This document shows, in pieces, positions 6,461 to 12,704 of a stretch of 12,704 bases of DNA. Origin of the DNA: Eubacterium sp. CAG:252. GTDB lineage: Bacteria; Bacillota; Clostridia; Lachnospirales; Lachnospiraceae. The stretch lies in NCBI GenBank assembly GCA_000436535.1, contig FR886252.1:1-12704 (forward strand), in the 5' to 3' direction. The notes under the pieces are model-generated. The model was given only the letters and a program-made list of their open reading frames with translations. It ran no database searches and was not told the DNA's origin. How positions within the stretch are numbered: position 1 is the first letter of the stretch; every line of letters starts with the position of its first letter. Made by a program: the position numbers and the translations under genes.

Positions 6461-6715
6461 TTGAAAACTTATATTGAAGAAAGGGTTATTGATATTGCCA
6501 ATTACATAATAGATAACAATGCAACCGTAAGAAAGGCTGCAAAGCAGTTTGGAGTCAGCAAGAGCACAGCGCATAAAGATGTTACCACAAGACTTTTAGA
6601 GATTAATCCAAAACTTGCGGCGAGAGTGCGGAAAATACTTGATATTAACAAGCAGGAGCGTCATATACGTGGAGGTATGGCGACTAAGGAAAAATACGCA
6701 CATCATTTACAATAG
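6461..6715 (+). CDS. spoIIID: Sporulation transcriptional regulator SpoIIID
   Basis: The 84-residue protein is close to the roughly 90 residues usual for SpoIIID, the mother-cell DNA-binding regulator that acts after sigma-E. Signature segments TVRKAAKQFGVSKSTAHKD (helix-turn-helix, about residues 22-40), RLLEINPKLAARVRKIL and RHIRGGMATKEKY match the family along its length. The start is placed at TTG 6461 because MKTYIEERVIDIANYI aligns with the known N-terminus and AGGGG stands about 9 nt upstream. The ATG at 6443 would add six residues and lies inside the hairpin stem. No adjacent sporulation genes are in view, although spoIIID is often solitary or near mreB and spoIIQ. I found no convincing sigma-E promoter. 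The repeat element ends about 130 nt upstream of the hairpin. Confidence 0.93.
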   Translation: MKTYIEERVIDIANYIIDNNATVRKAAKQFGVSKSTAHKDVTTRLLEINPKLAARVRKILDINKQERHIRGGMATKEKYAHHLQ

Positions 6716-6870
6716 CGATATATCACAACAAATCATCAGCAAAATATATATGCATTTAAGTATATTTTAATAATGTTCTGCCAACTATATAAATTAAAGG
6801 CATCAATAGTCAGAGTTATATTTTTAAATGTGTTTAATACATTTATTAATTGGTATCAGGTTGAGCCGGA

Positions 6871-6884
6871 TGGACACTTGTCCA
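6871..6884. promoter_or_regulatory. Perfect 14-bp palindrome before the enolase ribosome binding site
   Basis: TGGACACTTGTCCA is self-complementary and ends 9 nt before AGGAGG. A 2-nt loop makes a stable RNA hairpin unlikely, so an operator for a dimeric regulator is the more natural reading. A second spaced palindrome, TAAATGT (6825-6831) with ACATTTA (6839-6845), lies 25 nt further upstream. No regulator is identified. Confidence 0.35.
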
Positions 6885-6909
6885 GTAATTGACAGGAGGA
6901 ATACTACTT

Positions 6910-8604
6910 ATGCAATATAATTCAGAAAACAATAGCAGCAGTTCGCAGCATAATTCACACAACACTACTGACAATAATTATAACGAAAATGTCTCTTCTA
7001 AGTACACGTCATCCAATTTTGCGGGAGGTGTGCCTATGAATGAGCCGATGGCAGAAAGATACTGTTCGCCAGCATCGGATGCTTATAGTGAGGGGATAGT
7101 TGCGGGCTGTCTTGACAATCCGTGTATCCCTAAGGAGGGGGTTACAGCCCACAGACTTATGGAGCATAGAAAGCTGGAGATAAGAAAAGTTATAGGAAGG
7201 GAAATTCTTGACTCAAGAGGCAATCCTACTGTGGAGGCACAGGTGCTGCTTGCTGATGGAACAGTTGGACACGGAATGGTGCCAAGTGGAGCATCAACAG
7301 GTGCATTTGAGGCGGTTGAGTTAAGAGATATGAACCAGAAAAGGTATCTTGGCAGGGGCACGCTTAAGGCAGTCAACCATATAAATGTTGAACTTAATAA
7401 TACAGTTCTTGCGATGGATGCCTCTGATACCTTTGGGATTGATAATGCGATGATAAAAGAGGATGGAACAAAGGATAAGTCAAGGCTTGGTGCCAATTCT
7501 ATTCTTGCTGTGTCAATAGCATGTGCAAGGGCAGCGGCGGCATCACTTCATATGCCTCTGTACAAGTTTATAGGTGGAAATGCGGCAACAACTCTTCCAG
7601 TTCCTATGATGAATATCATCAATGGTGGAAGACATGCGGTTGGAAGTGACTTTCAGGAATATATGATAGTTCCGGCAGGTGCAAAATGTTTTCGTGAAGC
7701 ACTCCGTATGGGAACAGAGGTGTTTCATTCGTTAAAGGATATATTATCAAGGAAAGGATATGCGGTTACTGTAGGCGATGAGGGTGGCTTTGCGCCAGAT
7801 GTGGCTGATGCATTTGAAGTATTTGAGCTTCTTATGGAGGCAGTCAGGGCGGCAGGTTATGAACCGGGAAAGGATATATACTTTGCGATGGATGCCGCAG
7901 CTTCAGAGCTTTACAATGCAGAAAGCGGATTATATGAGTTTCCAAGAGAGTATCAGGCATCACATAACAGAAGCTTATGTTCGTGCAGGAATTCATCTGA
8001 TAATGGTACAGAAAATGTAGATAAACCAGATAAGATAGTTTCTCCTGATTTGCCGGACACAGTCAATCCAACTGGCGATATTAAGCGTAATAGCAGGGAA
8101 CTTGTCGATTATTACTCTAAAATTGTCGACAAATATCCTCTGATATCAGTAGAAGACCCACTTAACGAGGAAGATTGGGAAGGATGGAAGTATATCACAG
8201 ACAAACTTGGCAGCCGTATACAGCTTGTTGGTGATGACTTGTTTGTGACGAATACAGAAAGACTTAAGAAGGGTATAGAGTCAGGCTGTGCCAATTCTAT
8301 TCTTATAAAGTTTAATCAGATAGGAACTCTTACGGAAACGATTGAAGCAGTTAAGATGGCACATCGTGCCGGTTACACAGCCATATCAAGCCATCGTTCC
8401 GGAGAAACAGAGGATACAACAATAGCAGATATGGCGGTCGCCCTTAATATGGGGCAGATAAAGACAGGCGCGCCATCAAGAGGAGAGCGTGTTGCGAAGT
8501 ATAACAGGCTGTTGCGAATAGAAGATGAACTCGGAGCAGCAGCAGTATTTCCGGGGATAAGTGCGTTTGTGGGAATTAGGAAAGAAGAACATTGCAATCA
8601 GTAG
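6910..8604 (+). CDS. eno: Enolase with a long N-terminal extension and an internal insertion
   Basis: Enolase interconverts 2-phosphoglycerate and phosphoenolpyruvate in glycolysis. This protein has about 564 residues against the usual 430. The canonical body begins near residue 88 (KLEIRKVIGREILDSRGNPT). Active-site residues are all present: His242, Glu250, Glu291 in GDEGGFAP, metal ligands Asp328, Glu415 and Asp442, Lys467 in ILIKFNQIGT, His495 in SHRSGETED and Lys518. The first 40 residues are Ser/Asn-rich low complexity. Residues 347-394 form an extra polar loop (about 40 residues, with CSC and many Asp, Pro and Asn) just before NSRELVDYY. AGGAGG (6894-6899) lies 10 nt before ATG 6910. 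GGGAGG (7023-7028) also lies 7 nt before ATG 7036, so a 522-residue form is possible. It may be the only enolase or a second, modified paralogue; the window cannot tell. Confidence 0.9.
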   Translation: MQYNSENNSSSSQHNSHNTTDNNYNENVSSKYTSSNFAGGVPMNEPMAERYCSPASDAYSEGIVAGCLDNPCIPKEGVTAHRLMEHRKLEIRKVIGREILDSRGNPTVEAQVLLADGTVGHGMVPSGASTGAFEAVELRDMNQKRYLGRGTLKAVNHINVELNNTVLAMDASDTFGIDNAMIKEDGTKDKSRLGANSILAVSIACARAAAASLHMPLYKFIGGNAATTLPVPMMNIINGGRHAVGSDFQEYMIVPAGAKCFREALRMGTEVFHSLKDILSRKGYAVTVGDEGGFAPDVADAFEVFELLMEAVRAAGYEPGKDIYFAMDAAASELYNAESGLYEFPREYQASHNRSLCSCRNSSDNGTENVDKPDKIVSPDLPDTVNPTGDIKRNSRELVDYYSKIVDKYPLISVEDPLNEEDWEGWKYITDKLGSRIQLVGDDLFVTNTERLKKGIESGCANSILIKFNQIGTLTETIEAVKMAHRAGYTAISSHRSGETEDTTIADMAVALNMGQIKTGAPSRGERVAKYNRLLRIEDELGAAAVFPGISAFVGIRKEEHCNQ

Positions 8605-8684
8605 AAGTTAAAAGTCAGCATGTTAGAACAAGCGGCGCTCGTTTATGATACTGTTGCATTGGAATTAAGAATAGTAAAAATCTG

Positions 8685-8755
8685 CTTATATGCCAGAAGG
8701 TGTTTCAATGATAATGCGTTAAGCTTTATCATTGAAACACCTTCTGGCATATAAG
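8685..8755. terminator. Perfect 30-bp hairpin, probable bidirectional terminator
   Basis: Bases 8685-8714 are exactly complementary to 8726-8755 around an 11-nt loop. On the minus strand a run of five T starts about 4 nt beyond the stem, as in an intrinsic terminator for transcripts from the HD-GYP gene. On the plus strand the T-rich stretch begins only about 10 to 15 nt later. The stem is much longer than needed for termination and would be a substrate for RNase III if transcribed. Confidence 0.6.
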
Positions 8756-8824
8756 TGTGTGTTAGTTATTTTTTATTATCCGAAGCTATATTTTAAAAAT
8801 CATTACTAAACTCATACCTTTATA

Positions 8825-8962
8825 ACTACAAATGAGCAGGTACAGAAAAATGCACAAAAATAATTTGCTTTTGTTTGTACTTAAGATACGTTTCAATAGA
8901 TTATAAAAAATCTGATTTTCTAACGCGGACATACTTGTTCAATATTTTAAATTTGCTCATAT
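8825..8962. repeat. Solo copy of the right arm of the inverted repeat
   Basis: This stretch aligns without any gap to 6160-6297 at a constant offset of 2665. From 8846 to 8960 I count about 16 differences in 115 positions; the first 21 bases are weaker (about 14 identical). No matching left arm lies nearby. It is in the gene-free region 8605-9148, where I otherwise see only the hairpin at 8685-8755 and AT-rich sequence. Short antisense frames in both copies lack ribosome binding sites. Confidence 0.7.
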
Positions 8963-9148
8963 ACAGTTTTTAGTATAAAAAATATGTAATATTCCGGGTT
9001 GACCATTAAATTATAATGTAACATAGAGCTAGATATCAGTTCCTAATTAACTTGTGTCACAGGTATTCTAAATTACACAATCAAAACGTCATTAAGCCCC
9101 AATATTTATAGTATATAAACAAAATACTATTCTCACGGCAATCTTAAA

Positions 9149-10258
9149 TTACAAAAGCGAAACAATATTAAGTCCGCTTGTTTTAGAAAGGTCAACATAT
9201 TCATTCACACACTGCACTATAGGCTGGTGGAGTGCGTTGTCATTGATAAGAACAACTTTTCCTGTGCGGCCATCGGATAACTTGACATTAGTTCCAATGT
9301 AAGAAGCTACTACATTTTTAAGAAATGGAACGACATATACAGGGTCAAACTTAGTGAAAGCATCCTGATACATCATCTTAACAACTTCAAACGGGCATAT
9401 AGATGCACGGTATATGCGTGCGGCAGTCATGGCATCATAAACATCTGCAATAGCAATAATCTTTGCAATAACAGGAATGTCGTTACTTTTGAGCCCAAAA
9501 GGATAACCGCTTCCATCACATTTTTCATGGTGCAAAAGAACTGCTTCCTTAACAGGAAGTGGAAGGGCTTTATCCTTAATCTGCTCATACCCGAGATTAA
9601 CGTGATGTTTCATAATCTCATATTCATTATCAGTGAGCGCACCGGGCTTATTAAGAATCTTATCAGGTACAAGAAGCTTACCTATATCGTGAAGAAGTCC
9701 AGCAAGAGTAAGAATTTTAATATCTTCCTCACTAAAGTTAAGCCATTTACCAATGATAGAAGCTATGAGGGCGACATTGACTGAGTGGACATATGTAATG
9801 TCATCTTTATTTCGCATAGCATGAAGCATATCAAACATCTGTAAAGAGTTGCGGGCTTCGGAAAATATGTTCATAGTATCCGATACCATTGAGTCAGTAT
9901 CTATAGACTCATCCGATGTCAGAAATGAATTAAGGTTATCTTTTACAGAGTCAACATTATGGTTGTATTCTGATTCAAAATGTTTGTATTCCTCAGAATT
10001 GCGCACCTTTTCATAATAATTGGTATTTTCCTTATCAGCATTGATTGAAGCCGCATTTCTTTCTGCCTGCGAAGCGGAATCTTCTTCTTCATTATAAATG
10101 TTTATTTCAAGCACATGCAGACTTGATATCTTTGCAATAAGTGACGGTGTAAGTACAGTATCTTTAGGTGCAAGCATAGAGCCATCGCTTAGTATAATGT
10201 CTCGCGAAAGCTTCATTCCAGCCTGCGCATCAAATATAAATATAGTAATGTCGTTCAT
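9149..10258 (-). CDS. HD-GYP domain protein, probable cyclic-di-GMP phosphodiesterase
   Basis: The protein has 369 residues. An N-terminal segment (1-55, AGMKLSRDIILSDGSML) of the type that precedes many clostridial HD-GYP domains is followed by a charged linker (56-125). The HD-GYP domain spans about 150-315. Metal and catalytic motifs are complete: His158, HDIGK (190-194), HHEKCDGSGYP (243-253) and IADVYDAM (270-277). A short C-terminal domain (about 319-369, IGTNVKLSDGRTGKVV) resembles a small beta-barrel. The expected reaction is hydrolysis of cyclic di-GMP. No membrane segment or receiver domain is seen, so it is probably cytosolic. The start at 10258 follows AGGAGG (10264-10269) by 5 nt; a longer frame from 10282 would place that site inside the coding region. 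A consensus-like promoter lies about 120 nt upstream. Confidence 0.92.
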   Translation of the reverse strand: MNDITIFIFDAQAGMKLSRDIILSDGSMLAPKDTVLTPSLIAKISSLHVLEINIYNEEEDSASQAERNAASINADKENTNYYEKVRNSEEYKHFESEYNHNVDSVKDNLNSFLTSDESIDTDSMVSDTMNIFSEARNSLQMFDMLHAMRNKDDITYVHSVNVALIASIIGKWLNFSEEDIKILTLAGLLHDIGKLLVPDKILNKPGALTDNEYEIMKHHVNLGYEQIKDKALPLPVKEAVLLHHEKCDGSGYPFGLKSNDIPVIAKIIAIADVYDAMTAARIYRASICPFEVVKMMYQDAFTKFDPVYVVPFLKNVVASYIGTNVKLSDGRTGKVVLINDNALHQPIVQCVNEYVDLSKTSGLNIVSLL

Positions 10259-10384
10259 AAAAACCTCCTGTTTTAGATACATACGATAAAAAAGAAAATG
10301 CCCACCTGCTGTAAAAAGTAAATGGTTTTAAAACATTTTTATCTTTATGCCCTGTCAGTATCACGTTAAATTAAATATAAAATA

Positions 10385-10413
10385 ATTATAAAATTAATAA
10401 TGTAAAAAGTCAA
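10385..10413 (-). promoter_or_regulatory. Sigma-A promoter of the HD-GYP gene
   Basis: Read on the minus strand, TTGACT (10413-10408) and TATAAT (10390-10385) are 17 nt apart. The transcript would start near 10378 and carry a leader of about 120 nt. I see no riboswitch motif in that leader, although GTTTTAAAAC (10325-10334) is a perfect palindrome. Confidence 0.7.
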
Positions 10414-10419
10414 TTCTAC

Positions 10420-10448
10420 TTGACGTAGAAGAATATATTGTGTAATAT
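10420..10448 (+). promoter_or_regulatory. Possible divergent promoter toward the SAM riboswitch
   Basis: TTGACG (10420-10425) and TAATAT (10443-10448) have a 17-nt spacer. It would start a transcript about 160 nt before the riboswitch, back to back with the HD-GYP promoter (the -35 boxes are 6 nt apart). Confidence 0.4.
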
Positions 10449-10576
10449 CTGTGGTAGATTACGGATGGTGTGATTATCTGACGGATTATCAGCTATATGG
10501 TATGTCAGATATCAAGGCGGTTAAGTGACATTTGAGGTATATTAATGTACGCAGATGAGTCTGGCTGTCAAAGGTT

Positions 10577-10605
10577 TTGCCAGCGTAGTCATAAATGAAT
10601 ATATG
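10577..10605 (+). promoter_or_regulatory. Possible proximal promoter of the SAM riboswitch-metK unit
   Basis: TTGCCA (10577-10582) and TATATG (10600-10605) are 17 nt apart and would start transcription near 10612, right at the first base-paired nucleotides of the riboswitch (10615). The position is ideal, but the -10 box is imperfect. Confidence 0.45.
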
Positions 10606-10614
10606 ATTATATCC

Positions 10615-10808
10615 CTTATTTAGAGCGGTGGAGATACATAGGATCTGAGAAGCCCGGCAACCCCTTATAAGTGATGTGTGGATATGAATTCATGTTTATA
10701 TCCGTATCACATTTATATATGAGAAAGGAAGGTGCCAACCTGAGCGAGATTATTCGAACAATGAGAGGATTTCGAAGCAGATTTCGGGTCCCTTCAAGGG
10801 ACCTTTTT
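10615..10808 (+). promoter_or_regulatory. SAM-I riboswitch (S box) with intrinsic terminator, controlling metK
   Basis: Conserved SAM-I core segments are present: AGAGCGGTGGAG (10622-10633), GAAGCCCGGCAACCCC (10649-10664) and AAGGTGCCAACCTGAGCGAG (from 10728). The P1 helix pairs CTTATT (10615-10620) with AATGAG (10760-10765). P3 is a long arm with GTGAT/ATCAC and GGATAT/ATATCC nested. The expression platform is the hairpin GGTCCC (10787-10792) with GGGACC (10798-10803) followed by TTTTT. In this class, bound S-adenosylmethionine favours the terminator, so metK is expressed when SAM is low. Confidence 0.95.
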
Positions 10809-10993
10809 CTATGCATAGATATATATAAATGTATGTAAAAAACGGACATACAATTTAAATTATAATTATGCATCCATACGGAATTAGGATATAAGCATGT
10901 CGTATTATGCTTTGTGGTGTGTTATATCAGGCATAATCGGAGATACTTAGTAACATGGAAGTTTATTTTAAGAGAAGGAGAATGACTAACACA

Positions 10994-12175
10994 ATGGAAA
11001 AAAGATTATTTACTTCAGAGTCAGTAACAGAAGGACATCCAGATAAAATCTGCGACCAGATATCAGATGCAGTACTTGATGCACTTTATGCGCAGGACCC
11101 ATATTCAAGAGTTGCATGCGAAACACTTACAAATACAGGTTTCGTTATGGTAATGGGTGAGATTACAACAAAGGCAAATGTTGATATTCCACAGATTGTA
11201 CGTGATACAGTTGTTGAGATAGGTTATGACAGTTCAGAAAAGGGATTTGATGGTAACACTTGTGCTGTTATGGTTGCACTTGATAAGCAGTCTGCAGATA
11301 TAGCTATGGGTGTTGATAAGGCACTTGAAGCTAAGGAAGGCATTGATAAAGAAGATGACGACCTTGGTGCTGGAGATCAGGGTATGATGTTTGGTTATGC
11401 TACTAATGAAACAGAAGAATATATGCCATACTCAGCAGCGCTTGCACAGAAGCTTTCTAAGCAGCTCACAAAGGTTCGTAAGGACGGCACATTAAGCTAC
11501 TTAAGACCAGATGGAAAGACTCAGGTAACAGTTGAATATGATGAAAACAATAAGCCAATCCGTCTTGATGCAATCGTTGTATCATCACAGCATGCACCAG
11601 AAGTATCACAGGAACAGATTCACGAAGATATCAAGAAGTATGTTATTGATGCAATTGTTGACCCAGCTATGGTAGATGCTGATACTAAGATATTTATCAA
11701 TCCAACGGGACGTTTCGTTATAGGTGGACCTAACGGAGATTCAGGTCTTACAGGCAGAAAGATTATCGTAGATACTTATGGTGGAGCTGCAAGACATGGT
11801 GGTGGAGCTTTCTCTGGTAAGGACTGCACAAAGGTTGATCGTTCAGCAGCATATGCAGCACGTTATGTAGCTAAGAACTTAGTTGCAGCAGGTATTGCTG
11901 ACAGATGCGAAATCCAGCTCTCATATGCAATCGGTGTTGCACATCCAACATCTATCTGCGTTGACACATTTGGCACAGGTAAGTTAAGCGATGAGAAGAT
12001 TGTAGAAATCATCAGAGAGAACTTTGATTTAAGACCAAATGGAATTATTAAGATGCTCGACTTAAGAAGACCTATCTACAAGCAGACAGCAAGCTATGGT
12101 CACTTTGGACGTACAGATATTAACCTTCCTTGGGAGAAGTTAGATAAGGTTGATGCACTTAAGAAGTATCTTTAA
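10994..12175 (+). CDS. metK: S-adenosylmethionine synthetase
   Basis: MetK makes S-adenosylmethionine from methionine and ATP as a cytosolic tetramer. The protein has 393 residues, normal for the family. Visible motifs are HPDK (15-18, ATP site), the first signature GAGDQGMMFGY (125-135) and the glycine-rich phosphate loop GGGAFSGKD (269-277), with the usual C-terminus DINLPWEKLDKVDALKKYL. The start at 10994 gives the canonical MEKRLFTSESVTEGHPDK. AAGGAG (10975-10980) lies 13 nt upstream, rather far. The nearer ATG at 10982 would leave only 1 nt, and the longer frame from 10955 swallows the ribosome binding site. A further 185-nt leader separates the riboswitch terminator from the gene; it contains ATTATGC (10904-10910) facing GCATAAT (10931-10937). 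Neighbours are unrelated in function. Confidence 0.97.
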   Translation: MEKRLFTSESVTEGHPDKICDQISDAVLDALYAQDPYSRVACETLTNTGFVMVMGEITTKANVDIPQIVRDTVVEIGYDSSEKGFDGNTCAVMVALDKQSADIAMGVDKALEAKEGIDKEDDDLGAGDQGMMFGYATNETEEYMPYSAALAQKLSKQLTKVRKDGTLSYLRPDGKTQVTVEYDENNKPIRLDAIVVSSQHAPEVSQEQIHEDIKKYVIDAIVDPAMVDADTKIFINPTGRFVIGGPNGDSGLTGRKIIVDTYGGAARHGGGAFSGKDCTKVDRSAAYAARYVAKNLVAAGIADRCEIQLSYAIGVAHPTSICVDTFGTGKLSDEKIVEIIRENFDLRPNGIIKMLDLRRPIYKQTASYGHFGRTDINLPWEKLDKVDALKKYL

Positions 12176-12219
12176 AATATAGGGGCGTTTAGTATACATT
12201 CATAATTATAATGTTGGCG

Positions 12220-12364
12220 AACGGACGACTTAATAAAGCTACACGTAGCTGGTATACATCAACGATGCCAGCTACGTGTAGCTTTATTATGTCTGTCTGT
12301 GCTGCTTCTTATACTTTCCTTTAGTTCTCAGCAACGATTTGACAAGGAGGTCAAATCGTCCGTT
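12220..12364 (+). other. Composite folded element: outer helix around two hairpins
   Basis: AACGGACGA (12220-12228) is complementary to TCGTCCGTT (12356-12364) and encloses the 22-bp hairpin above. A second perfect hairpin pairs ACGATTTGAC (12334-12343) with GTCAAATCGT (12350-12359) and exposes AAGGAG in its loop. The second hairpin and the outer helix share TCGT (12356-12359), so they compete. A TATAAT at 12207-12212 would place a start at the outer helix, though no good -35 box is seen. No known family is recognised. Confidence 0.4.
12231..12289. terminator. Long hairpin after metK, probable bidirectional terminator
   Basis: Bases 12231-12252 are perfectly complementary to 12268-12289 (22 bp), and three more pairs with one G-U can extend inward. 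The stem starts with AATAAAGC and ends GCTTTATT, the A-rich/T-rich symmetry of a two-way terminator, but there is no clean T run. It begins 56 nt after the metK stop. Confidence 0.6.
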
Positions 12365-12536
12365 AGTCACTTATCAATGCCATCCCTAAACACCAATATT
12401 TATAAAAAAATTATATTTTTTCTCATTAAGTACTTTTAAAATTTCTTATTTATGTATATAATGTTGATTAGCTATGAAAAGTATTTTTTATTGCTAATAT
12501 ATTAATGAGATACATTTATTTGCATATGTTTATATA

Positions 12537-12704
12537 ATGATACCAGGGGCAAAAGGCCTAAATCCACATGAGCCTGCTTATAGGTGGGTGAATGACCTTG
12601 TGACCCGACCCAATATGAGCATAAAAGTGAGATGATAGTCCCACGATATGCGAATATTGGGGGATTGTGGGAGTGCGCAGCACGGAACAATCCGTAGGTA
12701 TCAT
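12537..12704 (+). ncRNA. Structured non-coding RNA, possibly raiA-motif type (may continue past the window)
   Basis: The ends pair: ATGATACC (12537-12544) with GGTATCAT (12697-12704). Inside are a 5' arm (ATCCAC 12562-12567 with GTGGGT 12584-12589; ATGAG 12568-12572 with CTTAT 12577-12581), a stem TCCCAC (12639-12644) with GTGGGA (12667-12672), a hairpin ATAT-GCGA-ATAT with a GNRA tetraloop (12646-12657), and a hairpin ACGGA-ACAA-TCCGT (12682-12695). CCCAATAT (12609-12616) is complementary to ATATTGGG (12654-12661), which gives a pseudoknot or an alternative helix. No frame here looks coding. Size, closed ends and pseudoknot resemble the raiA motif RNA of Firmicutes, but this name is a guess. 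TATAAT at 12533-12538 overlaps the 5' end; the 12365-12536 stretch before it is otherwise AT-rich with nothing I can assign. Confidence 0.6.

Noticed and set aside
9096..9112. Short match of CCAATATTTATA with the region near 12390
   Set aside because: Only 12 identical bases in AT-rich sequence, with no extension on either side.
10262..10378. Cyclic-di-GMP riboswitch in the leader of the HD-GYP gene
   Set aside because: None of the conserved GEMM core segments can be found; the leader is AT-rich with only a short palindrome.
1..12704. tRNA, rRNA or CRISPR array
   Set aside because: No cloverleaf with a T-loop motif, no rRNA segment and no regularly spaced direct repeats with unique spacers were seen on either strand.

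Overview
The window looks like a chromosomal segment of a low-GC Firmicute, most likely a pectin-using member of the Lachnospiraceae (the Lachnospira/Eubacterium eligens group would fit). The reasons are the AT-rich base composition, AGGAGG-type ribosome binding sites, a SAM-I riboswitch before metK, a SpoIIID regulator, an HD-GYP protein, and two proteins of pectin-binding type. The genus is an inference from gene content; no search was run.

Layout. 1-506: C-terminal end of a secreted protein with a Thr-rich linker and a terminal domain of the kind attached to pectate lyases. 699-1776: a good promoter, a structured leader and a ketopantoate-reductase-family gene, closed by a strong terminator. 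2048-4276 (minus): a large beta-helix lipoprotein related to the cellulose/pectin-binding protein Cthe_2159. 4431-5120: a near-consensus promoter, a small hairpin RNA resembling the AbiF-type RNA, and a broken Abi_2 (HEPN) toxin gene. 5392-5853: low-molecular-weight protein tyrosine phosphatase. 5854-6417: no gene, but a large imperfect inverted repeat interrupted by a small GC-rich insert. 6461-6715: spoIIID, starting at TTG just behind a terminator-like hairpin that holds its ribosome binding site. 6910-8604: an unusually long enolase. 8605-9148: no gene, but a perfect 30-bp hairpin and a second copy of one arm of the inverted repeat. 9149-10258 (minus): HD-GYP protein. 10615-10808: SAM-I riboswitch controlling metK (10994-12175). 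12176-12704: stacked hairpins, then a structured RNA whose 5' domain closely matches the leader at 722-790.

How the parts relate. Most genes look like independent single-gene units with their own promoter, leader or terminator; I see no long operon. The first gene and the beta-helix lipoprotein both suggest surface handling of plant pectin. metK and its riboswitch form a classical feedback unit for S-adenosylmethionine.

The least ordinary content is RNA-level or repeat-level. It comprises the two related structured elements about 11.8 kb apart, the RNA that survives beside a dead Abi gene, the hairpin over the spoIIID start, and the interrupted palindromic element. These are the best candidates for something not yet described.
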